Shown here: positions 17,552 to 25,864 of the stretch, one piece after another
Position numbering within the stretch: the first letter of the stretch is position 1
Layout: each line of letters starts with the position of its first letter
NCBI RefSeq assembly: GCF_018129385.1
Contig: NZ_JAFCLN010000003.1
Span: 339,501 to 403,500, forward strand
Direction of reading: 5' to 3'
Source of the DNA: Bradyrhizobium lablabi
GTDB taxonomy: Bacteria; Pseudomonadota; Alphaproteobacteria; Rhizobiales; Xanthobacteraceae
Length of the DNA stretch: 64,000 bases
Translations under genes and position numbers: made by a program
The notes under the pieces: model-generated
The model's input: only the letters and a program-made list of their open reading frames with translations
Told to the model about the DNA's origin: nothing
Databases searched by the model: none

Positions 17552-18880
17552 ATGTCCCCGATCACAGGCGCGGCCCCGAATGCGCCCGCTTCTCCCGCCT
17601 CCAACTCGCTCCTGCTCTCCAAAAATGTCGGCCGGCTCGAGGTCACGCTAAAGCTCACCACCGCGATCCTCGCGCTGGCGGCCGGCGTCTACACCTATCT
17701 CGGCGTGCGCGAACTGCTCAACGGCAGTCCGACCATGGTGTTCTTTGCCGCCGTGATCTATTCCGTTGCGGTCTCGGTCGGCATCTACGCCTTCTGGGTG
17801 TTTCTGATGCAGTTGATGCCGCATGTGGTCGAGCGCACCGGCCGCGCGCTGATGGTCGGCTGCATGCTGCTGGGCTCGCTGATGATCGTGGCGATGTCGT
17901 CCTGGCTCAACGCCTCGGCGCTGGCCGGAGCCGCCGCGATCCAGCAGCATCTTGCGATCACCGTGCAGAACTATACCCGCGACCTCGACCAGGCGAACAC
18001 CAATGCGATCGCCGCGCAAGGGCTGCTGCCCGACATCCAGCTCGCCTCCGCGCGCTTTTCCAAACTGGCCGATGCCGAGCGCGCCGGCTCGCTCACGGGT
18101 ACCGCGGGCTCGGGCACCGTCGTGCAGCTTCTGACGCAGATGTCGGGCCAACTCGACAGCCTCGGCCAGGAGGTGCAGGCCTCGGGAAAGCGCGTCTCGG
18201 CGCTGTATGAACAGGGCGGCAAGAGTCTCGCAAAGATGCGCGAGCTCATCTCCGACCGCGGGCCGATCGCGGCGCGCAGCGATGCATTCGCGACGGAATC
18301 GCTGGCGCTAATGGGCGTGATCGCCAATCTACAGCAGACCTCGGTGGCGCCGGCCGTGAAACGGGCGGCGACGTCGCTCTCCTCGGGCTTCATTGCGCCC
18401 GCCGCCGGCGGCCGCACAGCCGATCTCGCCGACCGGCAGACCGCAGTCGTCGGCAAGGTGGAAAGCTCGATTGCGACGCAAGCGGCTTCGCTTGCCGACG
18501 CCGCTGACAAGATCCTGGCGATGCCGAAGGTTGAGCCCGCCCGTTTCCAGACGCTGTCACCGGCCGAAGCCGTGCTGCGCTATGCCGGCGACTTCATTCC
18601 GAGCTGGGCCGGCGCGATCTCGATCGACCTGATGCCGGCCGTGCTGGTGCTGATCCTCTGCGTCGTGCATGCCGCGATTCGCCGCGAGGGCCTTCCGGCA
18701 ATGAGCGCGTCCGAGATGACCGCGGGGCAATTGGTAGCCGCCATGCAGATGGCACGCGAGGTTGCGAACGCGCAGCGACCCGTACCTGCTGAGATCAAAC
18801 CCGATGCCGATCGCACCGGCGAGCCTCCGGCGTTGGACGAGAACGTCACCACGCTGCCGGCGGCGCGTCACACCAAGTAG
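17552..18880 (+). CDS. Multi-span membrane protein with large non-membrane loop, unknown function
   Basis: A 442-residue protein. Hydrophobic spans lie near residues 35-52, 62-85 and 101-118, then about 250 Ala/Ser/Gln-rich, probably coiled, residues, then a final span around IDLMPAVLVLILCVVHAAI and an acidic C-terminal tail. The layout resembles a membrane-anchored sensor or cell-envelope organiser without a recognisable output domain. It is separated by eight bases from a ClpP-fold gene and is probably its operon partner. Family not recognised. Confidence 0.75.
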   Translation: MSPITGAAPNAPASPASNSLLLSKNVGRLEVTLKLTTAILALAAGVYTYLGVRELLNGSPTMVFFAAVIYSVAVSVGIYAFWVFLMQLMPHVVERTGRALMVGCMLLGSLMIVAMSSWLNASALAGAAAIQQHLAITVQNYTRDLDQANTNAIAAQGLLPDIQLASARFSKLADAERAGSLTGTAGSGTVVQLLTQMSGQLDSLGQEVQASGKRVSALYEQGGKSLAKMRELISDRGPIAARSDAFATESLALMGVIANLQQTSVAPAVKRAATSLSSGFIAPAAGGRTADLADRQTAVVGKVESSIATQAASLADAADKILAMPKVEPARFQTLSPAEAVLRYAGDFIPSWAGAISIDLMPAVLVLILCVVHAAIRREGLPAMSASEMTAGQLVAAMQMAREVANAQRPVPAEIKPDADRTGEPPALDENVTTLPAARHTK

Positions 18881-18888
18881 CGACAATC

Positions 18889-19740
18889 ATGTCGAGCATT
18901 TCGCAACGCTTTCACGCCTGGCTCGCCGACAATCCGGACGAAGCCGTGTTGCGCTGGCTGTTTCGCAGCATCGTCGCGGTGACGGTTGCCGTGCTCGCGC
19001 TCGATCTGGCGGACCAGAACGGCTGGATGACAAGTCCCGACGTCGCGGCATCGCCCGCCGAGACCGGACCGGCAACGCCTTCGCTCGATCTTCCATCCAT
19101 CCTGCCCTCGATTCTGGCGCCGCTGCTTCCGGGCGGCGACCGGCGCACGACGCCGTTGCCGCAGCCGGAAGGCGTGCTGGCGAAACCAATGACGTTCGAA
19201 CTGGTCGGCGGCGGCAAGCTGATGGCGAGCGGGACCATCACGCCCGGCATATCCAGGGATTTCGCGGCCGAGGTCGGCAAGCGCGGCGACTACATCAAGA
19301 CGATCGTGCTGAATTCGCCCGGTGGTTCGGTCGCCGATGCCATCGCGATCGGCCGGCTGATCCGGGAGAAGAGGTTCTCGACCGAAGTCGAGCCCGGCAA
19401 ATACTGCGCTTCCTCCTGTCCGCTGGTGTTTGCCGGCGGCGTCGAGCGCCGGGCCGGCGACAAAGCCACGATCGGCGTGCATCAAGTCGCCGCACTCCGC
19501 TCCGCAGCGAACGGCCCGCCCCGCGACGAGATGGGCATCGCGCAAAATATCTCGGCAAGCTGTCAGCGCTATCTGCGCGAGATGGGGATCGATCTCGAAG
19601 TCTGGGTGCATGCAATGGAAACACCGCATGACCGGCTGTTCATCTTCAAGCCGGACGAATTGAAATCGCTGAATTTGGTGACGGCGGCGCCAGTTGCAAC
19701 GCCTGCGCCGTTGCCTGTTACGACCAAAGGACGCACGTGA
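18889..19740 (+). CDS. ClpP-fold periplasmic protein (COG3904-like)
   Basis: A 283-residue protein with one N-terminal membrane span (residues 25-42), a Pro-rich linker and a ClpP/crotonase-like domain. The diagnostic segments are LNSPGGSVADAIAIGRLIRE and YCASSCPLVFAGGVERRAG; the Ser in CASSC is at the ClpP nucleophile position and a His follows in IGVHQ. This is the pattern of COG3904-type predicted periplasmic proteases. Cleavage activity is unproven. It follows the membrane protein by eight bases and probably shares its transcript. Confidence 0.75.
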   Translation: MSSISQRFHAWLADNPDEAVLRWLFRSIVAVTVAVLALDLADQNGWMTSPDVAASPAETGPATPSLDLPSILPSILAPLLPGGDRRTTPLPQPEGVLAKPMTFELVGGGKLMASGTITPGISRDFAAEVGKRGDYIKTIVLNSPGGSVADAIAIGRLIREKRFSTEVEPGKYCASSCPLVFAGGVERRAGDKATIGVHQVAALRSAANGPPRDEMGIAQNISASCQRYLREMGIDLEVWVHAMETPHDRLFIFKPDELKSLNLVTAAPVATPAPLPVTTKGRT

Positions 19741-19829
19741 AATTCATCGGCGTTCCTGCGTTAACAGCGACGACGCGGAACCAAACTGCCGGCCCTTACG
19801 TTGTCCGGCCATCATCGGAGGCATGGACC

Positions 19830-20036
19830 ATGCAGACGTTTATCGGAATGATCCTGGGCATTCTGCTGCTAGTGGGCGGCGTCTACATCTACGATTCGAT
19901 CCAGACGTCGAGCGCCACCAGCGGCCAGGCGGCGCAGTCCAATCGCACGATCGTGAATTGGGATGTCGCGGCGGCGGAGTGGAAGACGCTGAAGAACCGC
20001 GCGCACGAGGATTGGGTCAAGATTTCGTCAAAATAG
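19830..20036 (+). CDS. Small single-span membrane protein
   Basis: A 68-residue protein with one N-terminal span (FIGMILGILLLVGGVYIYDS) and a polar, mostly helical tail. It starts at the ATG at 19830, eight bases after CGGAGG; the open frame reaches back to 19737 but without a ribosome-binding site. The gene is 89 bases after the ClpP-fold gene and ends just before a strong terminator, so it may be the last gene of that operon. Function unknown. Confidence 0.7.
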   Translation: MQTFIGMILGILLLVGGVYIYDSIQTSSATSGQAAQSNRTIVNWDVAAAEWKTLKNRAHEDWVKISSK

Positions 20037-20060
20037 TCTCGATTGCGAGATCGCATGATG

Positions 20061-20094
20061 AGGCGCCATCGCTTTCGCGGTGGCGCCTTTTTTG
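20061..20094 (+). terminator. Intrinsic terminator
   Basis: AGGCGCCATCGC and GCGGTGGCGCCT pair with one G-U wobble around a short loop and are followed by six T on the plus strand. It ends the 17552-20036 gene group and separates it from the convergent DsbA gene. Confidence 0.85.
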
Positions 20095-20098
20095 GCGA

Positions 20099-20764
20099 CT
20101 ACTTTTTCGCCAGCGCCTTGCGGGCGTCGGCAATGACCAGTTCGAACTCTGACATGGTCAGAACGCCGGGGACGCGGAATTTGCCGACGATGAAGGACGG
20201 CGTGCCGCGGAATTCGAAGGCTTCCGCCTGATCGGCGTTGCGCTTGAGGATGGCGTCGATCTCCTTCCCCTTCGCCGTGAGATCGCTGGCCAGGCGATCC
20301 ATGTTGACGCCGGCGCCAGCGAGCAGTTCGCGGACGCGCGGCTCGGTCAGGCGGGAGCTGACGCCGATCAGCGCCTCATGCGCCTGGACGAACTTGTCCT
20401 GGTATTTGGCGGCCAATGCCATGCGCGCCGCGATCTTCGAGACTTCGCCGAGGATCGGCCAGTCCTTCAGCACGAGGCGCACCTTGCCGTCGTCCTGCAC
20501 CACCTGACGGATTTCAGGCGCGACCTTGCGGCAGTACGGGCAATTGTAATCGTAATATTCGACGATGGAGATGTCGCCGTCGGGATTTCCGATCACGGGA
20601 ATATCGGGATCGCGAAGCACCAGCGCTTCGGTCAGCACCTTCTCATGGTCGTCGTGGGCGAATGCCGGACCGGACGCGGCACCAAGCAGGCCTGCTCCGA
20701 GCAGCCCGAGCGCCTCGCGGCGGGTGAGCGAGGGGTGTACGGGCACTTCTATTGATTTTTTCAT
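20099..20764 (-). CDS. DsbA-family thiol:disulfide oxidoreductase
   Basis: A 221-residue periplasmic thioredoxin-fold protein. The N-terminus carries TRREALGLLGAGLLGAASGPAFA, a twin-arginine-like signal. The active site is CPYC at residues 75-78, and the cis-Pro loop is RGTPSFIVG. It matches the DsbA/ScsC-type thioredoxin group that forms or isomerises disulfides. A DsbB gene lies about 4 kb away and could reoxidise it. The gene is convergent with the preceding cluster across a terminator. Confidence 0.88.
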   Translation of the reverse strand: MKKSIEVPVHPSLTRREALGLLGAGLLGAASGPAFAHDDHEKVLTEALVLRDPDIPVIGNPDGDISIVEYYDYNCPYCRKVAPEIRQVVQDDGKVRLVLKDWPILGEVSKIAARMALAAKYQDKFVQAHEALIGVSSRLTEPRVRELLAGAGVNMDRLASDLTAKGKEIDAILKRNADQAEAFEFRGTPSFIVGKFRVPGVLTMSEFELVIADARKALAKK

Positions 20765-20823
20765 ATCTGCTGGTCTCGTTGGGACCGCGGTGGCCCGATC
20801 TGTTGTAGCGCAGGAGTCTACGC

Positions 20824-20970
20824 TTAAGACACGGATAAGTTACGCGCCAGCATATACAGCGCTACCGCAATAATGACGATGGCAAGGCAATATTGAGGGC
20901 GCCGCGACAGGTCGCGCGGATCGCCGGCCGGCCAGTCCCCGGCCGACGGCGCCCGCGGCGAGCAGCGCGG
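20824..20970 (-). other. Start-less small open frame with one membrane span
   Basis: Between the DsbA gene and the hotdog thioesterases the minus strand reads a protein-like tail, DPRDLSRRPQYCLAIVIIAV then ALYMLARNLSVS and TAA. The frame has no ATG, GTG or TTG before a stop that lies inside the thioesterase gene. It may be a small membrane-protein gene that lost its start, or one that uses a rare start codon, or chance. Weak evidence. Confidence 0.25.
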
Positions 20971-20971
20971 G

Positions 20972-21451
20972 TCAGTTGGTTGTTGCCAGGACCCTGCCTT
21001 GCGATTTTGCTGGATGGCGCGGCTGCAACGCCATCAGCGTGCCTGTCATGGTCGCCACCAGATGCTCGGCGCCGCCGCGCTCGGCATAGGCGCGGGCGTC
21101 GCAGATCGTCAGCGTACGGCCCGCCTTGACGACGGCGGCGCGGAAGTAGAACCGCTCGCCGCTGGCAGGCGCCAGCAGATTGGTTTTGAACTCGACGGTG
21201 AGGATGTCAGAGCCGGCCGGCATCAGCGTGAAGGCAGCGATGCCGCAGGCGGTGTCGAGGCCTGCGGTAATGACGCCGGCATGGATAAAGCCGTTCTGCT
21301 GGGTGAGGTCGGACGAATAGCCCATCGCGAGATCGACCTCACCGGCATCGAGACGCGCGATGGAGATGCCGAGGGTGCGCATCGCCACTTGCCGGCCGAA
21401 CGTGTCGGCCGCCACGCGGCGAAAGTCCGGGTTTTTCGGTTCGAAGCGCAT
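20972..21451 (-). CDS. PaaI-family hotdog thioesterase
   Basis: A 159-residue hotdog-fold protein. The segment QQNGFIHAGVITAGLDTACG matches the PaaI/acyl-CoA thioesterase motif in which the HxG(V/G) turn and following Asp are catalytic. The ATG at 21451 was chosen because the frame upstream is the coding region of another hotdog gene. It lies five bases downstream of that second thioesterase, so the two form an operon under the TetR operators. Acyl-CoA substrate unknown. Confidence 0.83.
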   Translation of the reverse strand: MRFEPKNPDFRRVAADTFGRQVAMRTLGISIARLDAGEVDLAMGYSSDLTQQNGFIHAGVITAGLDTACGIAAFTLMPAGSDILTVEFKTNLLAPASGERFYFRAAVVKAGRTLTICDARAYAERGGAEHLVATMTGTLMALQPRHPAKSQGRVLATTN

Positions 21452-21456
21452 CTGCT

Positions 21457-21888
21457 TCAGACTGCCTCTGGTTCTGGAACGACGACATGCTGCGCCGCGA
21501 TGTTGCGGATCGATTCCTCGAATGGCGCTGACTTGCGGATTTTTCGATCCATATGCACGCCGGTAAGCTCGCACGTCGCGGCGATCTCGCCGGTTTCGAC
21601 GTTGCGCATCTCGTGCAGGAAGCGGATCGATTTTTCGCGGATCCCGAGCAGCCTGCTCCTGATCTCGACGATATCGCCGGCCAGCAGCTCGCGCCTGTAG
21701 GCGATATTTTGCTGCACGGCGGCCATGCCGCGCCCTGAGCTGCGGAGATAGCTGGGGGTCAACCCGAACCGGGCGATGAAATTCCAGGTGGCCTCGTCGA
21801 ATTTGCCGACATACCACATGACGTTCATGTGGCCGACATGGTCGCATTGCCACGGATAGACCGTGCCGCGATAGGTCGCCTCCTCCAT
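21457..21888 (-). CDS. YbgC/FcbC-type acyl-CoA thioesterase
   Basis: A 143-residue 4-hydroxybenzoyl-CoA-thioesterase-type hotdog protein. The motif WQCDHVGHMNVMWYVGKFDEA contains the catalytic Asp (in CDHVGHMN) typical of the family. It is the first gene of a two-thioesterase operon and starts 27 bases from the nearer of two palindromes that separate it from a divergent TetR gene. It probably hydrolyses an acyl-CoA whose accumulation is sensed by that regulator, which is inference. Confidence 0.85.
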   Translation of the reverse strand: MEEATYRGTVYPWQCDHVGHMNVMWYVGKFDEATWNFIARFGLTPSYLRSSGRGMAAVQQNIAYRRELLAGDIVEIRSRLLGIREKSIRFLHEMRNVETGEIAATCELTGVHMDRKIRKSAPFEESIRNIAAQHVVVPEPEAV

Positions 21889-21912
21889 CGAAACGCTCCC
21901 GCCTCCGATTTT

Positions 21913-21965
21913 TGATACGGTAGCGTATCACCGGCCTGCCGGGGTAGCAATACGGCACCGTATCA
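21913..21965. promoter_or_regulatory. Two near-identical palindromic operators (probable TetR sites)
   Basis: TGATACGGTAGCGTATCA (21913-21930) has perfect seven-base arms. A second copy, ATACGGCACCGTAT (21950-21963), has perfect arms around a CA centre. The 16-mers ATACGGTAGCGTATCA and ATACGGCACCGTATCA differ at two positions and are spaced 35 bases. They occupy the divergent gap between the thioesterase operon and the TetR gene, where autoregulated TetR sites are expected. Confidence 0.75.
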
Positions 21966-21982
21966 CGATCGGGAGAGCGTCA

Positions 21983-22543
21983 TTGACAGCCGGCAGCAAG
22001 GACGACGTCTGGATCGGGGCGGGGTTTGCGGAGCTTGCCCGCTCCGGGGTCGAGGGGGTGCGGGTCGAGGTGCTGGCCAAAAACCTTGGCGTCACCAAGG
22101 GCGGCTTCTATCGACGCTTTCGCGACCGCGCGGCGCTGCTCGAGGCCATGCTGCAAAACTGGAGCACCGGGCGCATCGCGGCGATCGAGGCGCAGACCAG
22201 CCTTGACGGGGTGAGCGCACGCGAGCGGCTGAAGGCGCTGATCCGGCTCTATTCCGAACGGATGAACACCGAAGGCATGGCGGTGGAGCTTGCGATCCGG
22301 CAATGGGCCCGCGCCGACGACAATGCCGCCGCCGCGGTCGCCAGCGTCGATGCGGCGCGGCTGAAGAATGTCGGCCAGCTCTATCGCGCGACCGGACTTC
22401 CTTCCGAGGACGCCGACGCGCAGGCGTTTCTGTTCTACAGCTTTATCTTCGGTCAAAGCCTGCTGTTTCCCGAACGGGGTCCGCGCAAGCGCGCGCAGCT
22501 GGTGGCGAAGTCGGCCGAAAAGCTGATCGACGACGGGGCATGA
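21983..22543 (+). CDS. TetR-family transcriptional regulator
   Basis: A 186-residue TetR regulator. The N-terminal helix-turn-helix is VEVLAKNLGVTKGGFYRRF, a clear TetR pattern; the C-terminal ligand domain is variable. The start is a TTG at 21983 after GGGAGAG. It is divergent from two hotdog thioesterases with two palindromic operators between, so it most likely represses itself and that operon until an acyl-CoA or related ligand binds. The ligand is inferred only from context. Confidence 0.88.
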   Translation: MTAGSKDDVWIGAGFAELARSGVEGVRVEVLAKNLGVTKGGFYRRFRDRAALLEAMLQNWSTGRIAAIEAQTSLDGVSARERLKALIRLYSERMNTEGMAVELAIRQWARADDNAAAAVASVDAARLKNVGQLYRATGLPSEDADAQAFLFYSFIFGQSLLFPERGPRKRAQLVAKSAEKLIDDGA

Positions 22544-22587
22544 GACGCGGCCGGTATTGAGCGGCCGCGCCTCAAGCGCAAGGCCGC

Positions 22588-23088
22588 TTATGCCGCGCCC
22601 TTCAGCTTCTTGTTGCATTCGCTGTAGTAGCCGCCGCCCTTCTGGATCCACTTCAGGCCGCCATTGGCGTTGGTGGTCTTGTTGGCATTGTACTGGTCGA
22701 CGCAGGTGTGCATGCGCGCCTTGCTTTCGCTCTCCTTGGAATATTTCGGGTCGACCGCGTTCGGGAAGACCGCAGGTCCCGCCGGAGCGGCCGGCGCGGC
22801 AGCCTCCTTCTGCTTGGCTTCCTTGGCCTTGGTTTCCTTGGGCTTGGCTTCCGCAGCCTTCGGTTCAGTGGGCGCGGCCGGTGCCGCCGCGGCGGGTGTT
22901 GCGTCGGCGCCGCACTGGGCCTTGCGGAAGTCATTCCATTTCTGGCCGCCCAGCGTGCCGTCCTTCTTGGCCGCCTGGTACTTGGCGCTGCATTCCTGCG
23001 CGGTGAGCGCCTGCGCCGGCGAAATGGCGATGGAAGCGGCGAACGCCGTCACGGCGGCGGCACACAATAATTTCGCGTGGTTATTCAT
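22588..23088 (-). CDS. PsiF-like secreted protein
   Basis: A 166-residue secreted protein with a signal peptide (residues 1 to about 28, ending PAQA). Two short PsiF-like units, LTAQECSAKYQAAKKDG and the C-terminal ...YYSECNKKLKG, each hold conserved Cys residues. Between them is an Ala/Pro/Lys-rich low-complexity linker of about 60 residues. Proteins of this type are abundant and uncharacterised in Bradyrhizobium-like genomes. It converges with the TetR gene. Confidence 0.75.
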   Translation of the reverse strand: MNNHAKLLCAAAVTAFAASIAISPAQALTAQECSAKYQAAKKDGTLGGQKWNDFRKAQCGADATPAAAAPAAPTEPKAAEAKPKETKAKEAKQKEAAAPAAPAGPAVFPNAVDPKYSKESESKARMHTCVDQYNANKTTNANGGLKWIQKGGGYYSECNKKLKGAA

Positions 23089-23431
23089 CCCTGAGTCTCC
23101 CTACGGGGGCATTGCTGAACGGGCGCATCCTAACGCAACCGCAAGGTGCGACAACGCGGCCTCCCAATGACGTGATGAAAATATTCTGTTTTCGGGCACC
23201 CATTCTGTTCATATGCCGTTCATAAAGGCTGTAGTTGCGGGAACGTTCTCTGAACATTTTCACTATCGTACGGATATATGCGATATATTCCGTATATTGT
23301 TCGACTTTCTCCGTATATCGTACGGCACACATCGAAACACAGATCGGTCCTTCAACCGCATCGGGAAATGCGCATTGCCCCATGGCAGGGGCGCATTTGT
23401 CGCCTGTTCGCGGATTTGCCATAAGGCCCGC
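23089..23431. promoter_or_regulatory. AT-rich intergenic region with clustered palindromic repeats
   Basis: This 343-base gap separates two divergent genes and is much richer in A and T than its surroundings. From 23264 to 23324 it holds CGTACGGATATATGCGATAT, then two CCGTATAT half-sites, the last leading into CGTACGG, so the block begins and ends with inverted CGTACGG-like ends. GTTC-ATATGCC-GTTC at 23207-23221 matches the alphaproteobacterial LexA-box pattern. Protein binding is inference; no gene is seen. Confidence 0.5.
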
Positions 23432-24517
23432 GTGAACATGATCCCGACATCGCTGGCCCAACATCTTCCGAGCCGCAGCGAAACGCTGCGCGTGGCGGAG
23501 ACGATTGCGATCGGCACCGCCGGCGGCCTGCTGTTCCTGTGGGCCAACCTGCCGGGCGGGCTGATTTCGGGCGCGATGATCGCGGTCGGCGGCGCCGCGC
23601 TCTGCGGCCGGCAACTGCTGCTGCCGCCGGTCATGACGCAGACCGTGCTGCTGCTGCTCGGGATCTCGCTGGGATCGCTGGTGTCGCGGCAATTGATCCA
23701 GCATGTGAGCGAATATCCGCTGACCATCGGCCTGCTGGCGCTCGCCACCTTCTGCTCGACCTTCGGCAGCAGCCTTTATCTTCAGCGCTTTCACGGCTGG
23801 GACCAGACCTCCGCGCTGCTCGCCGGCAGCCCCGGCGCGCTGTCGCAGATCACGGTGCTTGCGGCCGAGAAAGGTGCCGATGTTGCCGGCATTGCCGTCG
23901 TACAGACCATTCGGGTGATCATCCTGACCGCGGCGTTGCCGCTGGTGCTGGTCGTCGCGGGGGTGGCGCCCTCGGCGCCGACGATCCTGTCGGCGGAGGT
24001 CGCCTCTCCCATCGGCCTCGCTGCGCTGATCGCGGCCTCGATCGCGGTGGCGCTGCTGCTGCGGCTGGCAAAATTTCCGGCGAGCTGGATGTTCGGCGCG
24101 ATGCTCGCCTCCAGCCTACTGCACGGCGCCGGCCTCGTCGAAGGCGGCCTGCCGAGCTGGATGCGCAACGTGGCGCTGGTCGGCATCGGCGCGCTGATCG
24201 GCTCGCGCTTTGCGCGGATGCGGCTGAAGACGCTGCGCGCCCATGTCAATGCCGGGCTCGGCTCGTTTGCGGTGGCGATCGCGGTGTCCTCGGTCTTCGT
24301 CGCCGTGCTGGTGCTGATGACGAATGTGCGCTTCTCCGACATCGTGGTGGCGTTTGCCCCGGGCGCGATGGACGCCATGCTGGCGCTGGCGCTGACCCTG
24401 CACATCGACCCGATCTTCGTCGGCGCGCATCACCTCTCGCGCTTCGTATTCGTCTCGATCGCCACCCCGGGTATCGTCCATCTGTTCGGACGGCCGCAGG
24501 ACGATGTGGACGACTAG
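23432..24517 (+). CDS. AbrB-family (COG3180) membrane protein
   Basis: A 361-residue polytopic membrane protein of the family often named AbrB or ammonia monooxygenase-like. It carries two similar halves, each with several hydrophobic spans, and conserved segments LLAGSPGALSQITVLAAEKG and FAPGAMDAMLALALTLHIDP, which are the two-fold repeated motif of the family. Its function is not established; transport or regulation have been proposed. The GTG at 23432 follows AAGG at five bases; an ATG at 23438 is an alternative. It converges with dsbB, overlapping by four bases. Confidence 0.82.
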   Translation: MNMIPTSLAQHLPSRSETLRVAETIAIGTAGGLLFLWANLPGGLISGAMIAVGGAALCGRQLLLPPVMTQTVLLLLGISLGSLVSRQLIQHVSEYPLTIGLLALATFCSTFGSSLYLQRFHGWDQTSALLAGSPGALSQITVLAAEKGADVAGIAVVQTIRVIILTAALPLVLVVAGVAPSAPTILSAEVASPIGLAALIAASIAVALLLRLAKFPASWMFGAMLASSLLHGAGLVEGGLPSWMRNVALVGIGALIGSRFARMRLKTLRAHVNAGLGSFAVAIAVSSVFVAVLVLMTNVRFSDIVVAFAPGAMDAMLALALTLHIDPIFVGAHHLSRFVFVSIATPGIVHLFGRPQDDVDD

Positions 24518-25053
24518 GCTCGCTTCGCCGACGCCACAAAGCCCCACAGCGAGATCGCGGCCATGGCGAGCGAGATCAGCACATTGTAGCCGGCGAGCGA
24601 CAGGCCGAGGAAACGCCACTGCACCTCGTCGCAGCGGATCACCTTCACCGTATCGAGCTGCTGTAGCAGATTGCCGGCCTTGCTGAGATCGAGGACCGGG
24701 CCGGAGCAATCGGTCGGACCCTGCCAGAACTTCCATTCGACGCCGGCGTGGTAGCCGCCGAGATAGGCGTTGGCGAGCGCGGCGATCAGCAGGATCGCAA
24801 ACGCCGCCATCAGGAGGTGCCGCGGCGCGTGGCGCGCGGCGGCAAAGGCCGTCAGCGCGCCGAGCGGGACGGCGAGGTAATAGGCGTAGCGCTGCTCGAG
24901 GCAGAGCGGACAGGGGCGGATGTCCAGCACGAGCTGGAAGAACCAGGCGCCGGCCAGCGTCGCCGCCGCGACCAGCGTGATCGCGAGCGCGGCCATCAGC
25001 GCGGAATTGGAGGCGATGCCCTGCTGTGACGGATTGGCGGCGGCAAGTGTCAC
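24514..25053 (-). CDS. dsbB: Disulfide bond formation protein DsbB
   Basis: A 179-residue, four-span inner-membrane protein that reoxidises DsbA and passes electrons to quinone. The first redox pair is CPLC in IRPCPLCLEQRYAYY; the second pair is the Cys of PTDCSGP and the Cys of VIRCDEVQ. The start is the GTG at 25053 six bases after GAGGAG; the longer frame upstream has no ribosome-binding site. A DsbA-family gene lies at 20099-20764 on the same strand, giving a plausible redox partner. Confidence 0.87.
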   Translation of the reverse strand: MTLAAANPSQQGIASNSALMAALAITLVAAATLAGAWFFQLVLDIRPCPLCLEQRYAYYLAVPLGALTAFAAARHAPRHLLMAAFAILLIAALANAYLGGYHAGVEWKFWQGPTDCSGPVLDLSKAGNLLQQLDTVKVIRCDEVQWRFLGLSLAGYNVLISLAMAAISLWGFVASAKRA

Positions 25054-25210
25054 ATTGATCTCCTCGGCCTTGACCGACTTTGTGGTATCGCGCCGGCACT
25101 TTTCTGTCGAGGCGCGCCACATTCACATCCGCGCGGGTTGACCGGAACAGGCCGCCAGCTATATTCCGCCGGCTTCGCGACAGTCGGCCCCAAAGGTCCG
25201 TGTCCTGAAG

Positions 25211-25295
25211 GCCCCTGTGGCGGAACTGGTAGACGCGCTCGACTCAAAATCGAGTTCCGCAAGGAGTGCTGGTTCGATTCCGGCCAGGGGCACCA
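25211..25295 (+). tRNA. tRNA-Leu (CAA)
   Basis: The acceptor arms GCCCCTG (25211-25217) and CAGGGGC (25285-25291) pair, followed by discriminator A and an encoded CCA. The anticodon stem CTCGA/TCGAG encloses loop CTCAAAA, giving anticodon CAA (reads UUG). A long variable arm and the TTCGATTC T-loop are typical of tRNA-Leu. No integrase or att-like duplication is visible next to it. Confidence 0.95.
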
Positions 25296-25401
25296 CGCTA
25301 CGCCCGGCGGGCTTCGCGTGGCGCGGCCAAGTTTTCCGCATACGCTTTGCGAGCTTCGGCGTGACAGGTTCGCTTTCCAGTTCAATCTTCAATGCAACCA
25401 C

Positions 25402-25561
25402 CGTCATCATTCCGGGACGCGCCACTTGGCGCGGGCCCGGAATCCATACGCCGTAGCGGTTGTTGTTTGGGCAGGATGGTTAACGGCTTTCTTTGAAACA
25501 ACGGCGGCCTGTGGTTATGGATTCCGGGCTCGCGCCAAAGAGGGCGCGCCCCGGAATGACG
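25402..25561. repeat. Inverted pair of CATTCCGGG-type palindromic repeats
   Basis: CGTCATCATTCCGGGACGCG with GCGGGCCCGGAATCCATA (25402-25449) and TATGGATTCCGGGCTCGCG with GCGCCCCGGAATGACG (25516-25561) are two copies in opposite orientation. The outer ends are inverted, so the whole segment can fold. A related single copy is at 33933-34016. The type is common between genes in Bradyrhizobium. Confidence 0.8.
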
Positions 25562-25864
25562 AGCGGAAGCGTTCTCGCGACGCATTTTCGCCCGAGGTAT
25601 TGCGATCTCGTGTCCCTCTACGAGAGAGGGCGCAGGGAATGCCGGGTGCGCGCTGCACCCGCGGTCTCGTGTGCGTTGCTTGCGCAACAAAAAGGTGCAC
25701 ACGAGCATACAGGTGAGCGGAGAACACTCCGACATCCCCTGCGCTGTTATAATTCTGATTTGCCGAAACTGACAAGAGGAATATTTTTGATTTCGGGGCT
25801 TGACATTGATTCTGAAAATCAGAAGTGATTTGCCCGACAGACCGACCGCGGCCAGGCAGCCGGT
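25562..25864. other. Intergenic stretch without a supported gene
   Basis: About 300 bases follow the repeat pair. A CTCTACGAGAGAG hairpin and a block AGGGCGCAGGGAATGCCGGG with adjoining GGTGCGCGCTGCACC look like further intergenic repeat material seen in Bradyrhizobium. From about 25735 the DNA becomes AT-rich (AATTCTGATT, TTTTTGATTTC). I see no convincing coding frame. Confidence 0.5.

Noticed and set aside
23207..23221. GTTC-N7-GTTC taken as a real SOS box
   Set aside because: A match with eight fixed bases is expected to occur by chance about once or more in a window this size, and neither flanking gene is a usual SOS gene. It is kept only as a note.
25211..25864. tRNA-Leu with following repeat DNA considered as an integration site
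   Set aside because: No integrase gene and no direct repeat of the tRNA 3' end were seen; the repeats are of a common intergenic type.
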